A stretch of DNA of 64,000 nt from a bacterium (GTDB lineage: Bacteria > Planctomycetota > Planctomycetia > Kolteriales > Kolteriaceae), in the NCBI GenBank assembly GCA_019753235.1, contig JAIELF010000055.1:1-64000 (forward strand), in the 5' to 3' direction. Below, one piece after another: positions 35,554 through 44,388 of the stretch. The notes under the pieces were generated by a model. That model was not told where the DNA came from. It did not search any database and was given only the letters and a program-made list of their open reading frames with translations. A program made the position numbers and the translations under genes. How positions within the stretch are numbered: the first letter of the stretch is position 1; every line of letters starts with the position of its first letter.

Positions 35554-36144
35554 TTAGCCATTGCGTCGGCGACGAGCGACGACTGCACCAGCCAAGCCGG
35601 TAGCCGCGATGCCCATCATGATGAGGGTCGAAGCTTCCGGAACGATGCAGATCTCGACCTTCAGCGTGCCGAAGCCAGGAACGGCGTTCAGAACGGCCGA
35701 GGAGATCGTGATCGAATCAGCGGTCCAGCTCAGGTCGCCAGGAGCAACACCCAGGGTGTTGATGCCACCGATGGTCGCACCAAAGGTCGCCAGATCCGGG
35801 TGGCCAGCAGCCAAACCGGTCACGGTGAAGAATACGGGATCAACCGTATTGCCCGCTGGGAACAGGTTGTCGACCGAGAGAACAAAGCAGTTCGAATCGG
35901 TTCGGAAATCAACGGCCCAAGCGAGCGGGTTGCCGCCGAAAGGCTGCGAAGTCCCGGTCAGTTCGATACCGAGAACACCAACTGTCGGAACGCTGTTCCA
36001 AACCACGTGCTGGGTGGCCCCAACCGTGTGAGCGGTCAGCGTGACGTTGAGAGCGTCGCCGCCGAAACCAGCCATCGCCGTGTTGCTGAAAAGACCGATA
36101 ACAGTCACGCCAAGGGCCAAAGCCCAATTACGAAGTGAACGCAT
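35554..36144 (-). CDS. PEP-CTERM sorting-domain protein
   Basis: A 196-residue exported protein. It has a signal peptide ending ...NTAMAG near residue 25, then a Gly/Thr/Ala-rich beta body of unknown fold. The C-terminus is a PEP-CTERM signal: VPEAST, a hydrophobic helix and RRRR. The family is processed by an exosortase and is linked to exopolysaccharide production or surface display. Only two Cys remain in the mature part. Start at ATG 36144 behind GAGGAGG five bases away. No exosortase gene is in the window. The neighbouring TPR protein gene is separated by a terminator. Confidence 0.85.
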   Translation of the reverse strand: MRSLRNWALALGVTVIGLFSNTAMAGFGGDALNVTLTAHTVGATQHVVWNSVPTVGVLGIELTGTSQPFGGNPLAWAVDFRTDSNCFVLSVDNLFPAGNTVDPVFFTVTGLAAGHPDLATFGATIGGINTLGVAPGDLSWTADSITISSAVLNAVPGFGTLKVEICIVPEASTLIMMGIAATGLAGAVVARRRRNG

Positions 36145-36558
36145 TAAAACCTCCTCGCGTGTCCGTGTGACTTGCTTGACACGAACAACGAAAACACAAA
36201 CTAGAATTGCTTGCACGCAGGCAAAATGCCGGTGCCAGGGTCAGAATTTACCATCCGCAACAGCTCAAACAATCTTTTTCTTGCATTTTTTTCCGTGCGA
36301 CTGAATTTTCATCGAATTGATGGACCTACCCCGACCGCCCTCATCCTCTTCCAACTCCGACGGAAACGACGATTTTCCCTTATCTTACAGGACTTTCCGA
36401 TCTTCTTACCCAACCATCCTAACCCAACATTCAGGGGAACGATCGACCTAAAAAACATGCACAGTAGATTCTCAATTTGATTTTCTGCGGTTCGCCTCGA
36501 TGCTCCCGTACAACAAAACTCGGCAGGATCGGTCGCCTGGAAGCTGGGGCTCACGCCG
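36145..36558. other. AT-rich divergent gap
   Basis: A 414-base gap between the divergent PEP-CTERM and YjbQ genes, clearly richer in A+T than the surroundings between about 36240 and 36480. It holds the long leader of the PEP-CTERM gene. A TTCTGACCCTGGCACC-like stretch (complement of 36232-36247) is a candidate dispersed repeat, but this window alone cannot show it. No gene supported. Confidence 0.35.
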
Positions 36559-36960
36559 GTGAAAACATTCACGCTGCAAACGCGAAAGCGAGAGGAATTC
36601 CTCGAAATCACGCACCTGGTTCGGCAATACGTGGCCGACCTGAATGGGTTCTCGGGGTCGGTTCTCCTCTACATACCTCACACGACGGCGGGCTGTACCA
36701 TCAACGAAAATGCCGACCCGGATGTAGTTCGAGATATGCTCCTCGAACTGAGCAAAATCGTTCCTCGTGTCTCGGATTATCGCCATGCCGAGGGGAACAG
36801 CGATTCGCACATCAAGGCCTCGCTGATGGGCTCCAGCCAATCCATCCTGGTTGAAAAGGGGGAACTGATCCTAGGACAATGGCAGGGAATCTACTTCTGC
36901 GAGTTCGACGGCCCACGACAACGGACTTTTCATTTGAAGCTGATCCATGATCATGAATGA
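36559..36960 (+). CDS. YjbQ / UPF0047 family protein
   Basis: A 133-residue protein of the small YjbQ family, which often has weak thiamine-phosphate synthase activity in tests but an uncertain true role. Diagnostic features are IPHTTAGCTINENAD (the conserved His and Asn/Glu cluster), HIKASLMGSSQSI and GQWQGIYFCEFDG. Start is GTG 36559. The last codons overlap the start of the CPBP protease gene by 14 bases, so translation is probably coupled, though a functional link is not evident. Confidence 0.92.
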   Translation: MKTFTLQTRKREEFLEITHLVRQYVADLNGFSGSVLLYIPHTTAGCTINENADPDVVRDMLLELSKIVPRVSDYRHAEGNSDSHIKASLMGSSQSILVEKGELILGQWQGIYFCEFDGPRQRTFHLKLIHDHE

Positions 36961-37828
36961 CCGCCAACTAAGCGATTCCCCTGGCCCCCCGCCGATCCTG
37001 ATTCCGGTCGCGCTCGTGATTCTTCTGGTCAACGAAGCATTCGCGGCTTCCCTGGTCGGTTCTGGCTCCGAACCGACCTTGGCGCTCAAGCGACAGTTGA
37101 TTTCGGGGCCTCTCTCCATCCTTGGCATCTGCCTTGTGGGAAATCGGCTCGGCATGTCGCCCATCGGACAGCTTGGTCTGACGGGTCGACAGCTTCTTCG
37201 ACAAGGAGGATGGGGAATCGCTTTGGGATTGGTCCTGTCGCCAACTTTGCTCGGCGTCAGCTACCTGGCTCGATCGATCTTTCCCCCCAGCGAAGTTCAC
37301 CCTGCGTTTCAGGTCCTTTTTCAAAAGCTCGAACTCTGGGGGCCCGTGAAGGTCTGTCTGGTCGCGGTTCTCGTAGCGCCCATCCTAGAGGAGATTCTTT
37401 TTCGAAGCGTCTTTCTGTTGGGGATCGCTTCGGTGCTGGGCAAAGGTTGGGGAGTGGCGATTTCCTCTTTGCTATTTGGACTGGCGCATCTACAGACTTG
37501 GCCCGACCCGATCCCGTTGGTCTTCATGGGAGGGATTCTGGCGATCGCGTTTCTCCGTACAGGAACCCTCTGGGTCCCGATCCTCGCCCACGCGATGTTC
37601 AATGGTGTGATGTTGACTCTGTTTCTCCTCGATCCCACACCAGTCCCCCCCTCAACCGATGCGGACGCTCTGGTCTCTCCTTCACAATCTGATCTGGGGA
37701 AAGAAGGGCTGCGGCGTTATGGGGCTGCCGCATCGCTAGACCCGGTTCGATACGAATCACCATCATCTGTCGTCGCGCGAATCGGCCGCGAAGAGAGCCT
37801 TTCGCCGTTCTCGAAAGCAGATCCCTGA
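36947..37828 (+). CDS. CPBP-family intramembrane metalloprotease
   Basis: A 293-residue membrane protein with several hydrophobic helices and the CPBP/Abi glutamic-protease motifs: EEILFR (EExxxR) in PILEEILFRSVF, FGLAHLQTW and HAMFNGVMLT. The family includes CAAX-processing and bacteriocin-related proteases; the substrate is unknown here. A hydrophilic tail of about 50 residues follows the last helix. Start is ATG 36947 or the in-frame ATG 36953, both inside yjbQ. Its 3' end meets the FHA-GAF-PP2C gene head-on, with 13 bases between the stops. Confidence 0.85.
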   Translation: MIMNDRQLSDSPGPPPILIPVALVILLVNEAFAASLVGSGSEPTLALKRQLISGPLSILGICLVGNRLGMSPIGQLGLTGRQLLRQGGWGIALGLVLSPTLLGVSYLARSIFPPSEVHPAFQVLFQKLELWGPVKVCLVAVLVAPILEEILFRSVFLLGIASVLGKGWGVAISSLLFGLAHLQTWPDPIPLVFMGGILAIAFLRTGTLWVPILAHAMFNGVMLTLFLLDPTPVPPSTDADALVSPSQSDLGKEGLRRYGAAASLDPVRYESPSSVVARIGREESLSPFSKADP

Positions 37829-37841
37829 ACGAAGGAGACGA

Positions 37842-39500
37842 TTATCTGTCTCGTGCGAAAAGGACGAGGGTCATGTCGTCGTGTTGACTTCGGCCCAGAG
37901 AGAAGGCTCGGACGTCTTGAATGAGTCGTTCGCCTAGCTGTTTGCCGACTTCGGGAAAGAGCTTCACGTTTTGCCGAAGCCTTTCGGCGGAATACTCTTC
38001 GTTGCTGGCATTCATCGCTTCGTTGATGCCGTCGCTGTAGACCACGACCTGTTCGCCGACTTCGAGTGAGAACTCGGTGGCTCGGTACTCGGCATTGCTG
38101 AATATCCCGAGCGGAAGAGAGGTCGCGTTCTCGTCGCCGGCCGGCTCGACCACGCTTCCATCGGCGCGCCGCACGATGGGGGACATGTGTCCTGCACTGA
38201 CCACGTGCACCACATGCTTGATCGGATCGACCACGGACAATGAGAGGGTGACAAACCGATCATCGAGGCCGGCATCACAGAGTTGTTCGTTGAGGCGAGC
38301 GACGGCAACGGCGGGGTCATGACCACTGGTCAGAAGTGAGACTTTCACATCACTAGAGAACCGCGCCATCAACAGGGCGGCGGGCACCCCTTTGCCCGAG
38401 ACGTCGGCCACCAGGACCGCTTGGCGTCCGTCGGGGAGCGTCACGAAGTCGTAGTAGTCGCCGCCGACTTGACCGGCCGCCTCGTAAAAGGCCCAGAATT
38501 CGTAGCCAGGCAAACAGGGCATGGTGCGAGGTAAAAAGCCCTGCTGCACTTGCCGAGCAAAGGCCAATTCTCGCTTGATCCGCTCCTGAGAAATCGTCTC
38601 GGCGTGAAGCCTCGCGTTCTCCATGGCGATACCGGCTTGATTGGCAACGCTGCAGAGAACCTGCAGATCATCCTCGCTGAAACGATGATTGTAGCTTTGC
38701 GTGTCGAGCTGAATGGCGCCGAGTGGTCTTTGATTGACGCCGAGCAGCGGAACACACATCACGCTTCGAATGCGAAAATCGGCCACGCTTTCGCTCAGCG
38801 AGAAGCGTTCGTCGGAGGAAGCGTCGGCACTGAGAATCGCCTTTTTCTCATCGAGTGATTTCTGCACGACGGTTCGGCTAAAGCGGATCGATTCATCGTC
38901 GTCCCGACGCTGCTTGGTGACTCGGGGGATGAACCTCCCCTGCCCGTCCGCCTCGATGACGATGCCGCGATCGGCATGGGGAAAGATCTTAAAGGCCGAC
39001 TCTAGAATCTTGTCAAAGATGGTGTCGAGGTCGAGCGTCTGGGCGATGGCCTGACTGATCTCATAGATGGCTTGCAACTTCGCCTCTGGTTTGACGCCAT
39101 TGGAAAAGAGACTGGAACCTTGCAAGTCGAGCGAGGAGAGAACCGTCGAGGGTCGATCATCTTCGAGCGGCTTGCTCTCGGCCGTCGAGGTTCCCAGGAC
39201 GGCGTCCATGTCGGGTTCCACGCGAAAGACAAATAGGGTCTCGCAGATCTTGACCCGATCGTTGTCTGTCAGGAGGGCCCTTCCATCGATCTTTTTTCCG
39301 TTGACGAGGGTGCCGTTTCGGCTCTTCTGATCCTCGATTTCGTACCCTTGATCGGATTTGATGACGTGGGCATGGAAGCGGCTGACGGAGTTTCCATCGA
39401 GTGGAATGTCGCAGTCCGGGTGGCGTCCGATGGTGATGACATCGGTTCGCAACTCGAACTTCGTGCCGGCTTTCTTACCGGTGAGGACCTGAAGGATCAT
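37842..39500 (-). CDS. FHA-GAF-PP2C serine phosphatase
   Basis: A 552-residue signalling protein in the order FHA (about 1-95: GRHPDCDI at 25-32, SRFHAHV at 40-46, SRNGTLVNG at 60-68), GAF (about 150-320, containing DRGIVIEAD and CSVANQAGIAMENARLH) and a SpoIIE/RsbU-type PP2C (VGGDYYDF, LVADVSGKG, VSAGHMSP, YSDGINEAMN, HDDMTLVLF). It would bind a phosphothreonine partner, sense a small ligand and remove phosphate from a target such as an anti-sigma antagonist. Start at ATG 39500: the start shares ATGA with the stop of the small membrane gene upstream, a strong sign of translational coupling. The long open frame above it (to 40097) is chance. Confidence 0.92.
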   Translation of the reverse strand: MILQVLTGKKAGTKFELRTDVITIGRHPDCDIPLDGNSVSRFHAHVIKSDQGYEIEDQKSRNGTLVNGKKIDGRALLTDNDRVKICETLFVFRVEPDMDAVLGTSTAESKPLEDDRPSTVLSSLDLQGSSLFSNGVKPEAKLQAIYEISQAIAQTLDLDTIFDKILESAFKIFPHADRGIVIEADGQGRFIPRVTKQRRDDDESIRFSRTVVQKSLDEKKAILSADASSDERFSLSESVADFRIRSVMCVPLLGVNQRPLGAIQLDTQSYNHRFSEDDLQVLCSVANQAGIAMENARLHAETISQERIKRELAFARQVQQGFLPRTMPCLPGYEFWAFYEAAGQVGGDYYDFVTLPDGRQAVLVADVSGKGVPAALLMARFSSDVKVSLLTSGHDPAVAVARLNEQLCDAGLDDRFVTLSLSVVDPIKHVVHVVSAGHMSPIVRRADGSVVEPAGDENATSLPLGIFSNAEYRATEFSLEVGEQVVVYSDGINEAMNASNEEYSAERLRQNVKLFPEVGKQLGERLIQDVRAFSLGRSQHDDMTLVLFARDR

Positions 39501-39775
39501 CGGCACGGCGGGTTCGGTTCCTCTCTTCGCACGGGCTGCCCGCTGGGTCGAGGTTGCCGGGATAGCCGCCAGAATGTCACACCGAAAAAACCGGTCAGCA
39601 GAAAGGGCATGCCTGCCATGAAAACGACGCTCGTATTGTAAGCAAGTTGGGTCCGTGTTCCTCGATCCCGATCGCCCGCGGCCAAGCCTTTGGCGCAGTT
39701 GGGACAAGCGTCGGCTGTCACCGAATGAGCGACCATTAAAACAACCACGAACCAGCGAAGCATGAGTCCACTCAT
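39497..39775 (-). CDS. Small membrane protein with a C-P-N-C motif
   Basis: A protein of about 92 residues counted from the ATG at 39775; an in-frame ATG at 39817 and one at 39763 are alternatives and no clear Shine-Dalgarno decides. It has a hydrophobic N-terminus (LRWFVVVLMVAHSV), then ADACPNCAKGL, and a second hydrophobic helix (NTSVVFMAGMPFLLTGFFG) before a basic tail. The stop TGA overlaps the ATG of the FHA-GAF-PP2C gene. Similar small CPxC proteins with a second helix are common in planctomycetes as far as I recall. Its role is unknown; a metal or redox link by the two cysteines is a guess. Confidence 0.7.
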   Translation of the reverse strand: MSGLMLRWFVVVLMVAHSVTADACPNCAKGLAAGDRDRGTRTQLAYNTSVVFMAGMPFLLTGFFGVTFWRLSRQPRPSGQPVRREEPNPPCR

Positions 39776-40109
39776 CACCGGAGGGAAGAAACGTCGTCTT
39801 TTTGGGCGTCCGGGCACGATGACCGGCCGTCGACCTCTGTTGTAACATCCCTTTCACGCTGTTCCAAAACCTTTTCGACTTACCATCTCGCGCCGACGGT
39901 CTGACCCATCCGCCGGCGGGCGATATAGCGACGGGATCAATCTCCATTCCTGGACATTCAGGCTGTTGGGGGAAAATATCTCCGTCGTAACGAAAAGAGG
40001 GGCTCCTCACGTGACAACGCGGGTCTTCACGATCGATTCCGGGCAAGATCGACCTCGATGTTGTCGATGCCAGAAGAGAAGCATCATCGATCGACACCGG
40101 AGCCTCTGC
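39776..40109. other. Divergent gap upstream of two operons
   Basis: About 330 bases between the small membrane gene and the DsbD-N-like gene. No supported gene. A plus-strand open frame starts at 39966 and continues into the following gene, but its first 48 codons lie before the likely signal peptide and are treated as leader. Confidence 0.4.
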
Positions 40110-40907
40110 GTGAGAATCTCACACTCTCTTTTCATTCTCCCCCTCGTTCTTCTCTTTTCTCCGAACGTGCAAAGTGAAGAGCTCCCCGGGGGAATTCGGC
40201 TTCGGGGCCAAGTGAACAAAACCCGCGTTCAGCCGGGCGAACAGATCGAAATCGCGGTCACCGTCGAGCTTCCGCCTGGCTGGATCGTTTACGATCTCGA
40301 ACAGGTTCCCAACTCGGTGTTGCCGACAAGTTTGGATCTCGACTCCCTGGCGGATATCGCCCCGCTGGAGACGTTTCGATCGGAGGGTGCGCATGAAGAG
40401 CGTGATTCCCGTTTTCGGAATCGCTTGGTGCGGTTCTTTCCGTTTTCGCCGACGTTTCGCCGGCCGCTACGGGTGAGCCCCAACGCGGCCCCGGGCGAGC
40501 GAACGATATCGGGAAAGGTCGGGTTCCTGGCCCAGTATCTCCTCACCAAGCGTTTTTACATCGTTAGCCGAGCCCGATTCGAAGCGACCGTCCTGATTGA
40601 TCCCCCTCCCGCTCCGGCTACCAGCGATGCCGAGCCTGTGTCGACCATCACCGAGCAGCCGGTCGAGCCCGCCGTGTCGGCCGCTTTACTCGCACCACCG
40701 CCGCCGAGACCTCCGGTTCCTCCATTCCATATTGTTGTTCACTCCCCTGCTCCGCCCCGCCGTCATGCCGAGGATGGGACGATTCCGTGGAACGCCCTTT
40801 TTCTGACAAGCGTGATCCTGCTCACGATCGGGGTGGCAACCGGCATTCTGACGCCAACTTGGGACTTATCTTTCCGACGGGACTGGGTGGACGCCATGGT
40901 TCGGTAG
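40110..40907 (+). CDS. Secreted protein with DsbD-N-like domain and C-terminal membrane helix
   Basis: A 265-residue protein. A signal peptide occupies about 1-23 (HSLFILPLVLLFSPNVQS). Residues 26-150 resemble the immunoglobulin-like N-terminal domain of DsbD (QPGEQIEIAVTVELPPGWIV), but the paired cysteines of DsbD-alpha are not visible. A Pro-rich linker of about 50 residues follows, then a single transmembrane helix (ALFLTSVILLTIGVATGIL) near the C-terminus. This gives an outside-facing protein tethered to the membrane. The start is a GTG at 40110 with CGGAG eight bases before it; the frame is open from 39966 but without a signal-like start. Thiol exchange should not be assumed. Confidence 0.65.
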   Translation: MRISHSLFILPLVLLFSPNVQSEELPGGIRLRGQVNKTRVQPGEQIEIAVTVELPPGWIVYDLEQVPNSVLPTSLDLDSLADIAPLETFRSEGAHEERDSRFRNRLVRFFPFSPTFRRPLRVSPNAAPGERTISGKVGFLAQYLLTKRFYIVSRARFEATVLIDPPPAPATSDAEPVSTITEQPVEPAVSAALLAPPPPRPPVPPFHIVVHSPAPPRRHAEDGTIPWNALFLTSVILLTIGVATGILTPTWDLSFRRDWVDAMVR

Positions 40908-41006
40908 CTCGTCGGGGATGAACGCCCGCCAGGCCAGTTCGTATCTCTAGGAAAGGGAAACGCCCCACCCTGGTAAACGAACTCTGGCCGAGCGAGCATT
41001 GCCGAT

Positions 41007-42650
41007 ATGTCCCTCCTCCTCCGTTCATCACTGCTGTTGATCCTGAGCTTTACTCTGATGGCTCGCGCGGCCGAGGGAATTTCTTCGCGGCCGGTAACCT
41101 TTGAACTCACTTTCGAGCAAAACAACCTGACTTGGCTCGGCGACCCGGCATCTCCTGTTTCGCGAGTCGCCGTCAAAAAGGGAGCCCCCGCGGTTGCCAC
41201 GGATGTCGTGGTTCGAACGTTGACAGAAAGTGATGTACCGATTGCTCGCGAGTACATGGCGGAGTCTCGGCTCGCCAAACGTGACGATGGATCGATCGAG
41301 GTCTACGCGTTCACACCCCTAAAAGAGAAACTGGTTGGCACGGTTAATGAAAAGGGGGAATTCATCGCCAACGACTTCTATCGGCAAAACCGCAAACTTC
41401 TCCCCCGCTGGCCGGACGACCCAGCCCAGCTTCATTACGAACCAAGTGACCATGCCCTTGCTCGGGCGGTGAATGTGCCGGGCAACTATGTCCGAGAGTC
41501 TCTCGACTTTCTGCCTTTGGATATAGTCGATGCAAGTGGGAATCGCGTGATGGGAGAATTCGAGATCAAGTTTACTCCCGCGACCCCCCAGGCCTCCGCG
41601 CATGTCGCGCTGTTACTGCATCAAGGATCGAAGAAAACGACATTGGCCAGCGCCGTGATTCCGGATTGGATCCCCCGCGCGAACGTGAGCCTAGGATCAT
41701 TCGATAATAAGAACGGAACTTATCTCCCAGATTCGCTGTATCGCGACCCTTCTTCTGGCAGTGACACCGGACCACCTTTGGTAACGCTTGAAATCGTCGG
41801 TGATTGGGAAATCCCGGACACTCGAGAAAGCGCGAAGATTGTTGTCCAACAAGCGACCGAGGAGTTCGTTCCTAAAGCAACCCAGATCAGTGTCGATGGA
41901 AACTTCGACGATTGGCGGAACGTGTCGGGTGTTGATGACCCTTTGGGGGACACGGTCTCTTATCTCGATTACCTGCCCGACGTCGACATCCTCGAATTCA
42001 AGGTCGCCAGTGATCAGGAGCATATTTTCTTCTATGTGCGAGTGGCTGGCCAAGTCGGAAGGACGGCACCGCAAGGTGGGCGAAGCTACTTTTACGCGTA
42101 CATGGATGTCGACCAGAACCCGGGAACCGGTTTTCTTCCGTCACGCGACGACGAGTGTTATTTCGGCGTAAGTATAGGCGATGACTGCGAAGTTCAGTTC
42201 GAGTTCGTCAACAATGCACTGCGCAAAACCTTCTACGGGTTTTGCGGCTTGGGAGGAAACGACAACGTCCTCAAGCAGCAGGTAACGATCGGCAAAAGTC
42301 AGTACGGCCGACTCGACGAAAGTGGACGAGAACGGGCCGACTACAAAGCCGAGTACATCTATCGAAACAAAAAGACAGAGATCACCGAGGACTTAAAGCT
42401 TGGCACGAGCGACTCGATTCAGCTTGCCGTCTCGCCTGATGGACATGAAGTAGAAGTCGTCTCCACCTTGGCAGGTTTTCTTCAAGACTCCAAAGGGAAG
42501 CCGACCGTCCGAGCAGGCCAGAAAATCGACGTCGCGGCAGGCATGGAGGGGGATTGCAAACTCTATCCCGGTCGGACTCGATGGGGCGCCGACAACACCC
42601 TCCCCATTCGAAGTCATCAAATAGGGGGCCAGAAAGTCGGCTCGCGATAG
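41007..42650 (+). CDS. Secreted protein with CBM9-like module
   Basis: A 547-residue exported protein with a signal peptide (RSSLLLILSFTLMARAAEG, residues about 6-24). The first half (to about 290) has a repeated beta pattern not recognised. About 295-520 resembles a family-9 carbohydrate-binding or DOMON-like sandwich: QISVDGNFDDWRNVSG, then HIFFYVRVAGQV, YAYMDVDQNPGTGF and SIQLAVSPDGHEVEV. Such modules bind sugars or haem; the ligand is not shown. The short distance to the preceding secreted gene (99 bases) suggests an operon. It converges on the anti-sigma gene with one base between. Confidence 0.72.
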   Translation: MSLLLRSSLLLILSFTLMARAAEGISSRPVTFELTFEQNNLTWLGDPASPVSRVAVKKGAPAVATDVVVRTLTESDVPIAREYMAESRLAKRDDGSIEVYAFTPLKEKLVGTVNEKGEFIANDFYRQNRKLLPRWPDDPAQLHYEPSDHALARAVNVPGNYVRESLDFLPLDIVDASGNRVMGEFEIKFTPATPQASAHVALLLHQGSKKTTLASAVIPDWIPRANVSLGSFDNKNGTYLPDSLYRDPSSGSDTGPPLVTLEIVGDWEIPDTRESAKIVVQQATEEFVPKATQISVDGNFDDWRNVSGVDDPLGDTVSYLDYLPDVDILEFKVASDQEHIFFYVRVAGQVGRTAPQGGRSYFYAYMDVDQNPGTGFLPSRDDECYFGVSIGDDCEVQFEFVNNALRKTFYGFCGLGGNDNVLKQQVTIGKSQYGRLDESGRERADYKAEYIYRNKKTEITEDLKLGTSDSIQLAVSPDGHEVEVVSTLAGFLQDSKGKPTVRAGQKIDVAAGMEGDCKLYPGRTRWGADNTLPIRSHQIGGQKVGSR

Positions 42651-42651
42651 G

Positions 42652-42891
42652 CTATTTTTCTTCCCAAGCGGTTTGGATGGCTTCGAATTCTTCTCGGCAC
42701 TCGGGACAGAGTTTGAAGTGATGCTCGATTCGCTTGAGCTCCTCCGAAAGCGGACCGGTCTCACGCACCGCTCGGAGGTAGCTGCCGACTTGATCCAACC
42801 ACTGCTCGCAAGTCATTTCGTCCGAGCGAGTCAACTGGAGTACCCCCAGGAGAAGGTCGAGTTGGTCGTCGGTCGGACCTGTCGTACTCAT
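42652..42891 (-). CDS. Zinc-binding anti-sigma factor
   Basis: A 79-residue protein with the ZAS motif: an upstream His pair and C-P-E-C (HHFKLCPECREEF). Anti-sigma factors of this kind hold the sigma factor until redox or other signals release it. It begins 27 bases after the ECF sigma gene on the same strand, the usual operon arrangement. There is no membrane segment, so it is a soluble anti-sigma factor, and redox control is likely. Identification rests on context and the short motif. Confidence 0.75.
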   Translation of the reverse strand: MSTTGPTDDQLDLLLGVLQLTRSDEMTCEQWLDQVGSYLRAVRETGPLSEELKRIEHHFKLCPECREEFEAIQTAWEEK

Positions 42892-42918
42892 TCCTGTTCC
42901 TCCTTTCTGGTGACCAGA

Positions 42919-43521
42919 TTAAGACGCGTCATCCAATAAAGATCTTACCTCGTTCTCTTTGAATCCAGCTCGCTGAAGGCCCGATTTTAACTTCATCCGA
43001 CCATCATGGGACAACTTGTAGAGAGCATTTCGATTGACCCCCAACCTCTCGGCCAGGACGACTTGAGGAATTCCTTGCAATTCCGCGAGAATCGCCTCGC
43101 GTTGCCGAGGAGTCAATTCCTCGTCGATCAGCGAGCGAAGCGTGCTCATCAGTCGCTGCTTCGTTTCGTCGACGCCGGCCCGTTCCGGCCCGGCAGTAGG
43201 CGTGATCTGCTCACGCACGGGAGCGGCTAAGGCGTCGAGGGAAACATCTTTCCAGCGGGACCGGCGAAGCTCGGAGAATGCGGTTCTCATTCCGATGGCC
43301 AGGCACCAAGCCAACAATCCCCCATCGGCCCGAAGGGAGTCGAGGTTATCCAGAATCTTGAGCATCGCCTCTTGAGCGAAATCCTCTGCCAGGTCGCGGC
43401 CCGCGCGGTCTCCCAGACCCCGGGCGATACCTCGAACGAGAAATCGACGCAGATCGGAAATGGCAACAGCATCACGAGCAGTCAATTCTGCCCGCCACTG
43501 TTTATCGGTTCTTTCCGACAT
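42919..43521 (-). CDS. ECF-type RNA polymerase sigma factor
   Basis: A 200-residue sigma factor. Region 2 is AEDFAQEAMLKILDNLDSLR, and region 4 contains LTPRQREAILAELQG and the helix-turn-helix IPQVVLAERLGVNRNALYKL. It directs RNA polymerase to a small set of promoters when freed from its anti-sigma partner, here encoded just downstream. The promoter set is unknown. The divergent AhpD-like gene is 220 bases away and is an obvious candidate target, because ECF genes often neighbour AhpD or similar redox genes, but this was not tested by motif matching. Confidence 0.9.
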   Translation of the reverse strand: MSERTDKQWRAELTARDAVAISDLRRFLVRGIARGLGDRAGRDLAEDFAQEAMLKILDNLDSLRADGGLLAWCLAIGMRTAFSELRRSRWKDVSLDALAAPVREQITPTAGPERAGVDETKQRLMSTLRSLIDEELTPRQREAILAELQGIPQVVLAERLGVNRNALYKLSHDGRMKLKSGLQRAGFKENEVRSLLDDAS

Positions 43522-43741
43522 CGCGGCTCACCCCAAGCATAAAACTCCCTGACCAAGACGGCACGCACTGCCCGAAACATCCCTCGAAACCAGCTCACCC
43601 ACCTGAGTAGGCATGGTATCGAAAACGAACCGGCCGCCCCGTCGAGCGAAATTCCGCGTAAGACTTTTGCCGCCGTCGCGTCTCTTGTCGGGGCGAGCGA
43701 ATGAACGAAGCCCCGAGGAAAAACTCTACAGGAGATGAATC

Positions 43742-44284
43742 GTGGCTCGTTTACAGCCGGTCAACCACAGTGAATCCACGGGCACTACTCGCGAGATGCT
43801 TGATGGCATCAAGACAAAGCTCGGCATGGTGCCCAACTTGATGAGGACATTTGCCCATTCGCCCGCGACGCTGCAGTTCTTTCTATCGGGATCGCAAGCT
43901 CTCGCTGGGGGTGTTCTCTCGCCCAAGGTGAGAGAGCAGATCGATCTACGGGTCTCTCAGATCAACGGCTGCGATTACTGCCTTGCGGCCCATACCATGC
44001 TGGCGAAATCTCTAAAGTTGTACGAGGGACAGATTCTGGACGCTCGGCGAGGGAAATCCGAAGATCCTAAGACCAACGCGATTTTAGCACTCGCGGGGAC
44101 GCTCGTCGAAGAGCGAGGTCATCTGAGCAACGAAGACTTTGCCCGAGCGCGACTCGCGGGCCTCTCGGATGCAGAAATCTCCGAGACCATCGCGGCCGTC
44201 GCCCTGAAGACTTTCACGAACTACTTTGCGGTCGCCAGCCAAGTCGAACTCGACTTCCCCAAAGTAGAAGCTCTGAACGCGTGA
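43742..44284 (+). CDS. Carboxymuconolactone decarboxylase / AhpD-like protein
   Basis: A 180-residue alpha-helical protein of the AhpD/CMD family. The diagnostic E-x6-C-x2-C-x3-H pattern is seen around REQIDLRVSQINGCDYCLAAHT, giving the C-x2-C pair and His of a peroxidase-type thiol centre. Family members reduce organic peroxides or alkyl hydroperoxide reductase partners. The start is GTG 43742 with CAGGAG nine bases before. The divergent ECF sigma gene suggests oxidative-stress control. Substrate unknown. Confidence 0.88.
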   Translation: MARLQPVNHSESTGTTREMLDGIKTKLGMVPNLMRTFAHSPATLQFFLSGSQALAGGVLSPKVREQIDLRVSQINGCDYCLAAHTMLAKSLKLYEGQILDARRGKSEDPKTNAILALAGTLVEERGHLSNEDFARARLAGLSDAEISETIAAVALKTFTNYFAVASQVELDFPKVEALNA

Positions 44285-44388
44285 GCGTCACCCCAAATTG
44301 AATCACGAGCTGATCGTTGCGGAAGAATGTGATCCGCCTTGTGAGGGCCGCCCTGTCATCGGCTATCTGTGCCGGCTGATCAGAGGGC

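Noticed and set aside
39501..40097. N-terminal extension of the FHA-GAF-PP2C gene
   Set aside because: The extra 199 codons have no domain, are Arg/Ser-rich, and overlap the small membrane gene; the ATGA overlap at 39497-39500 fixes the real start.
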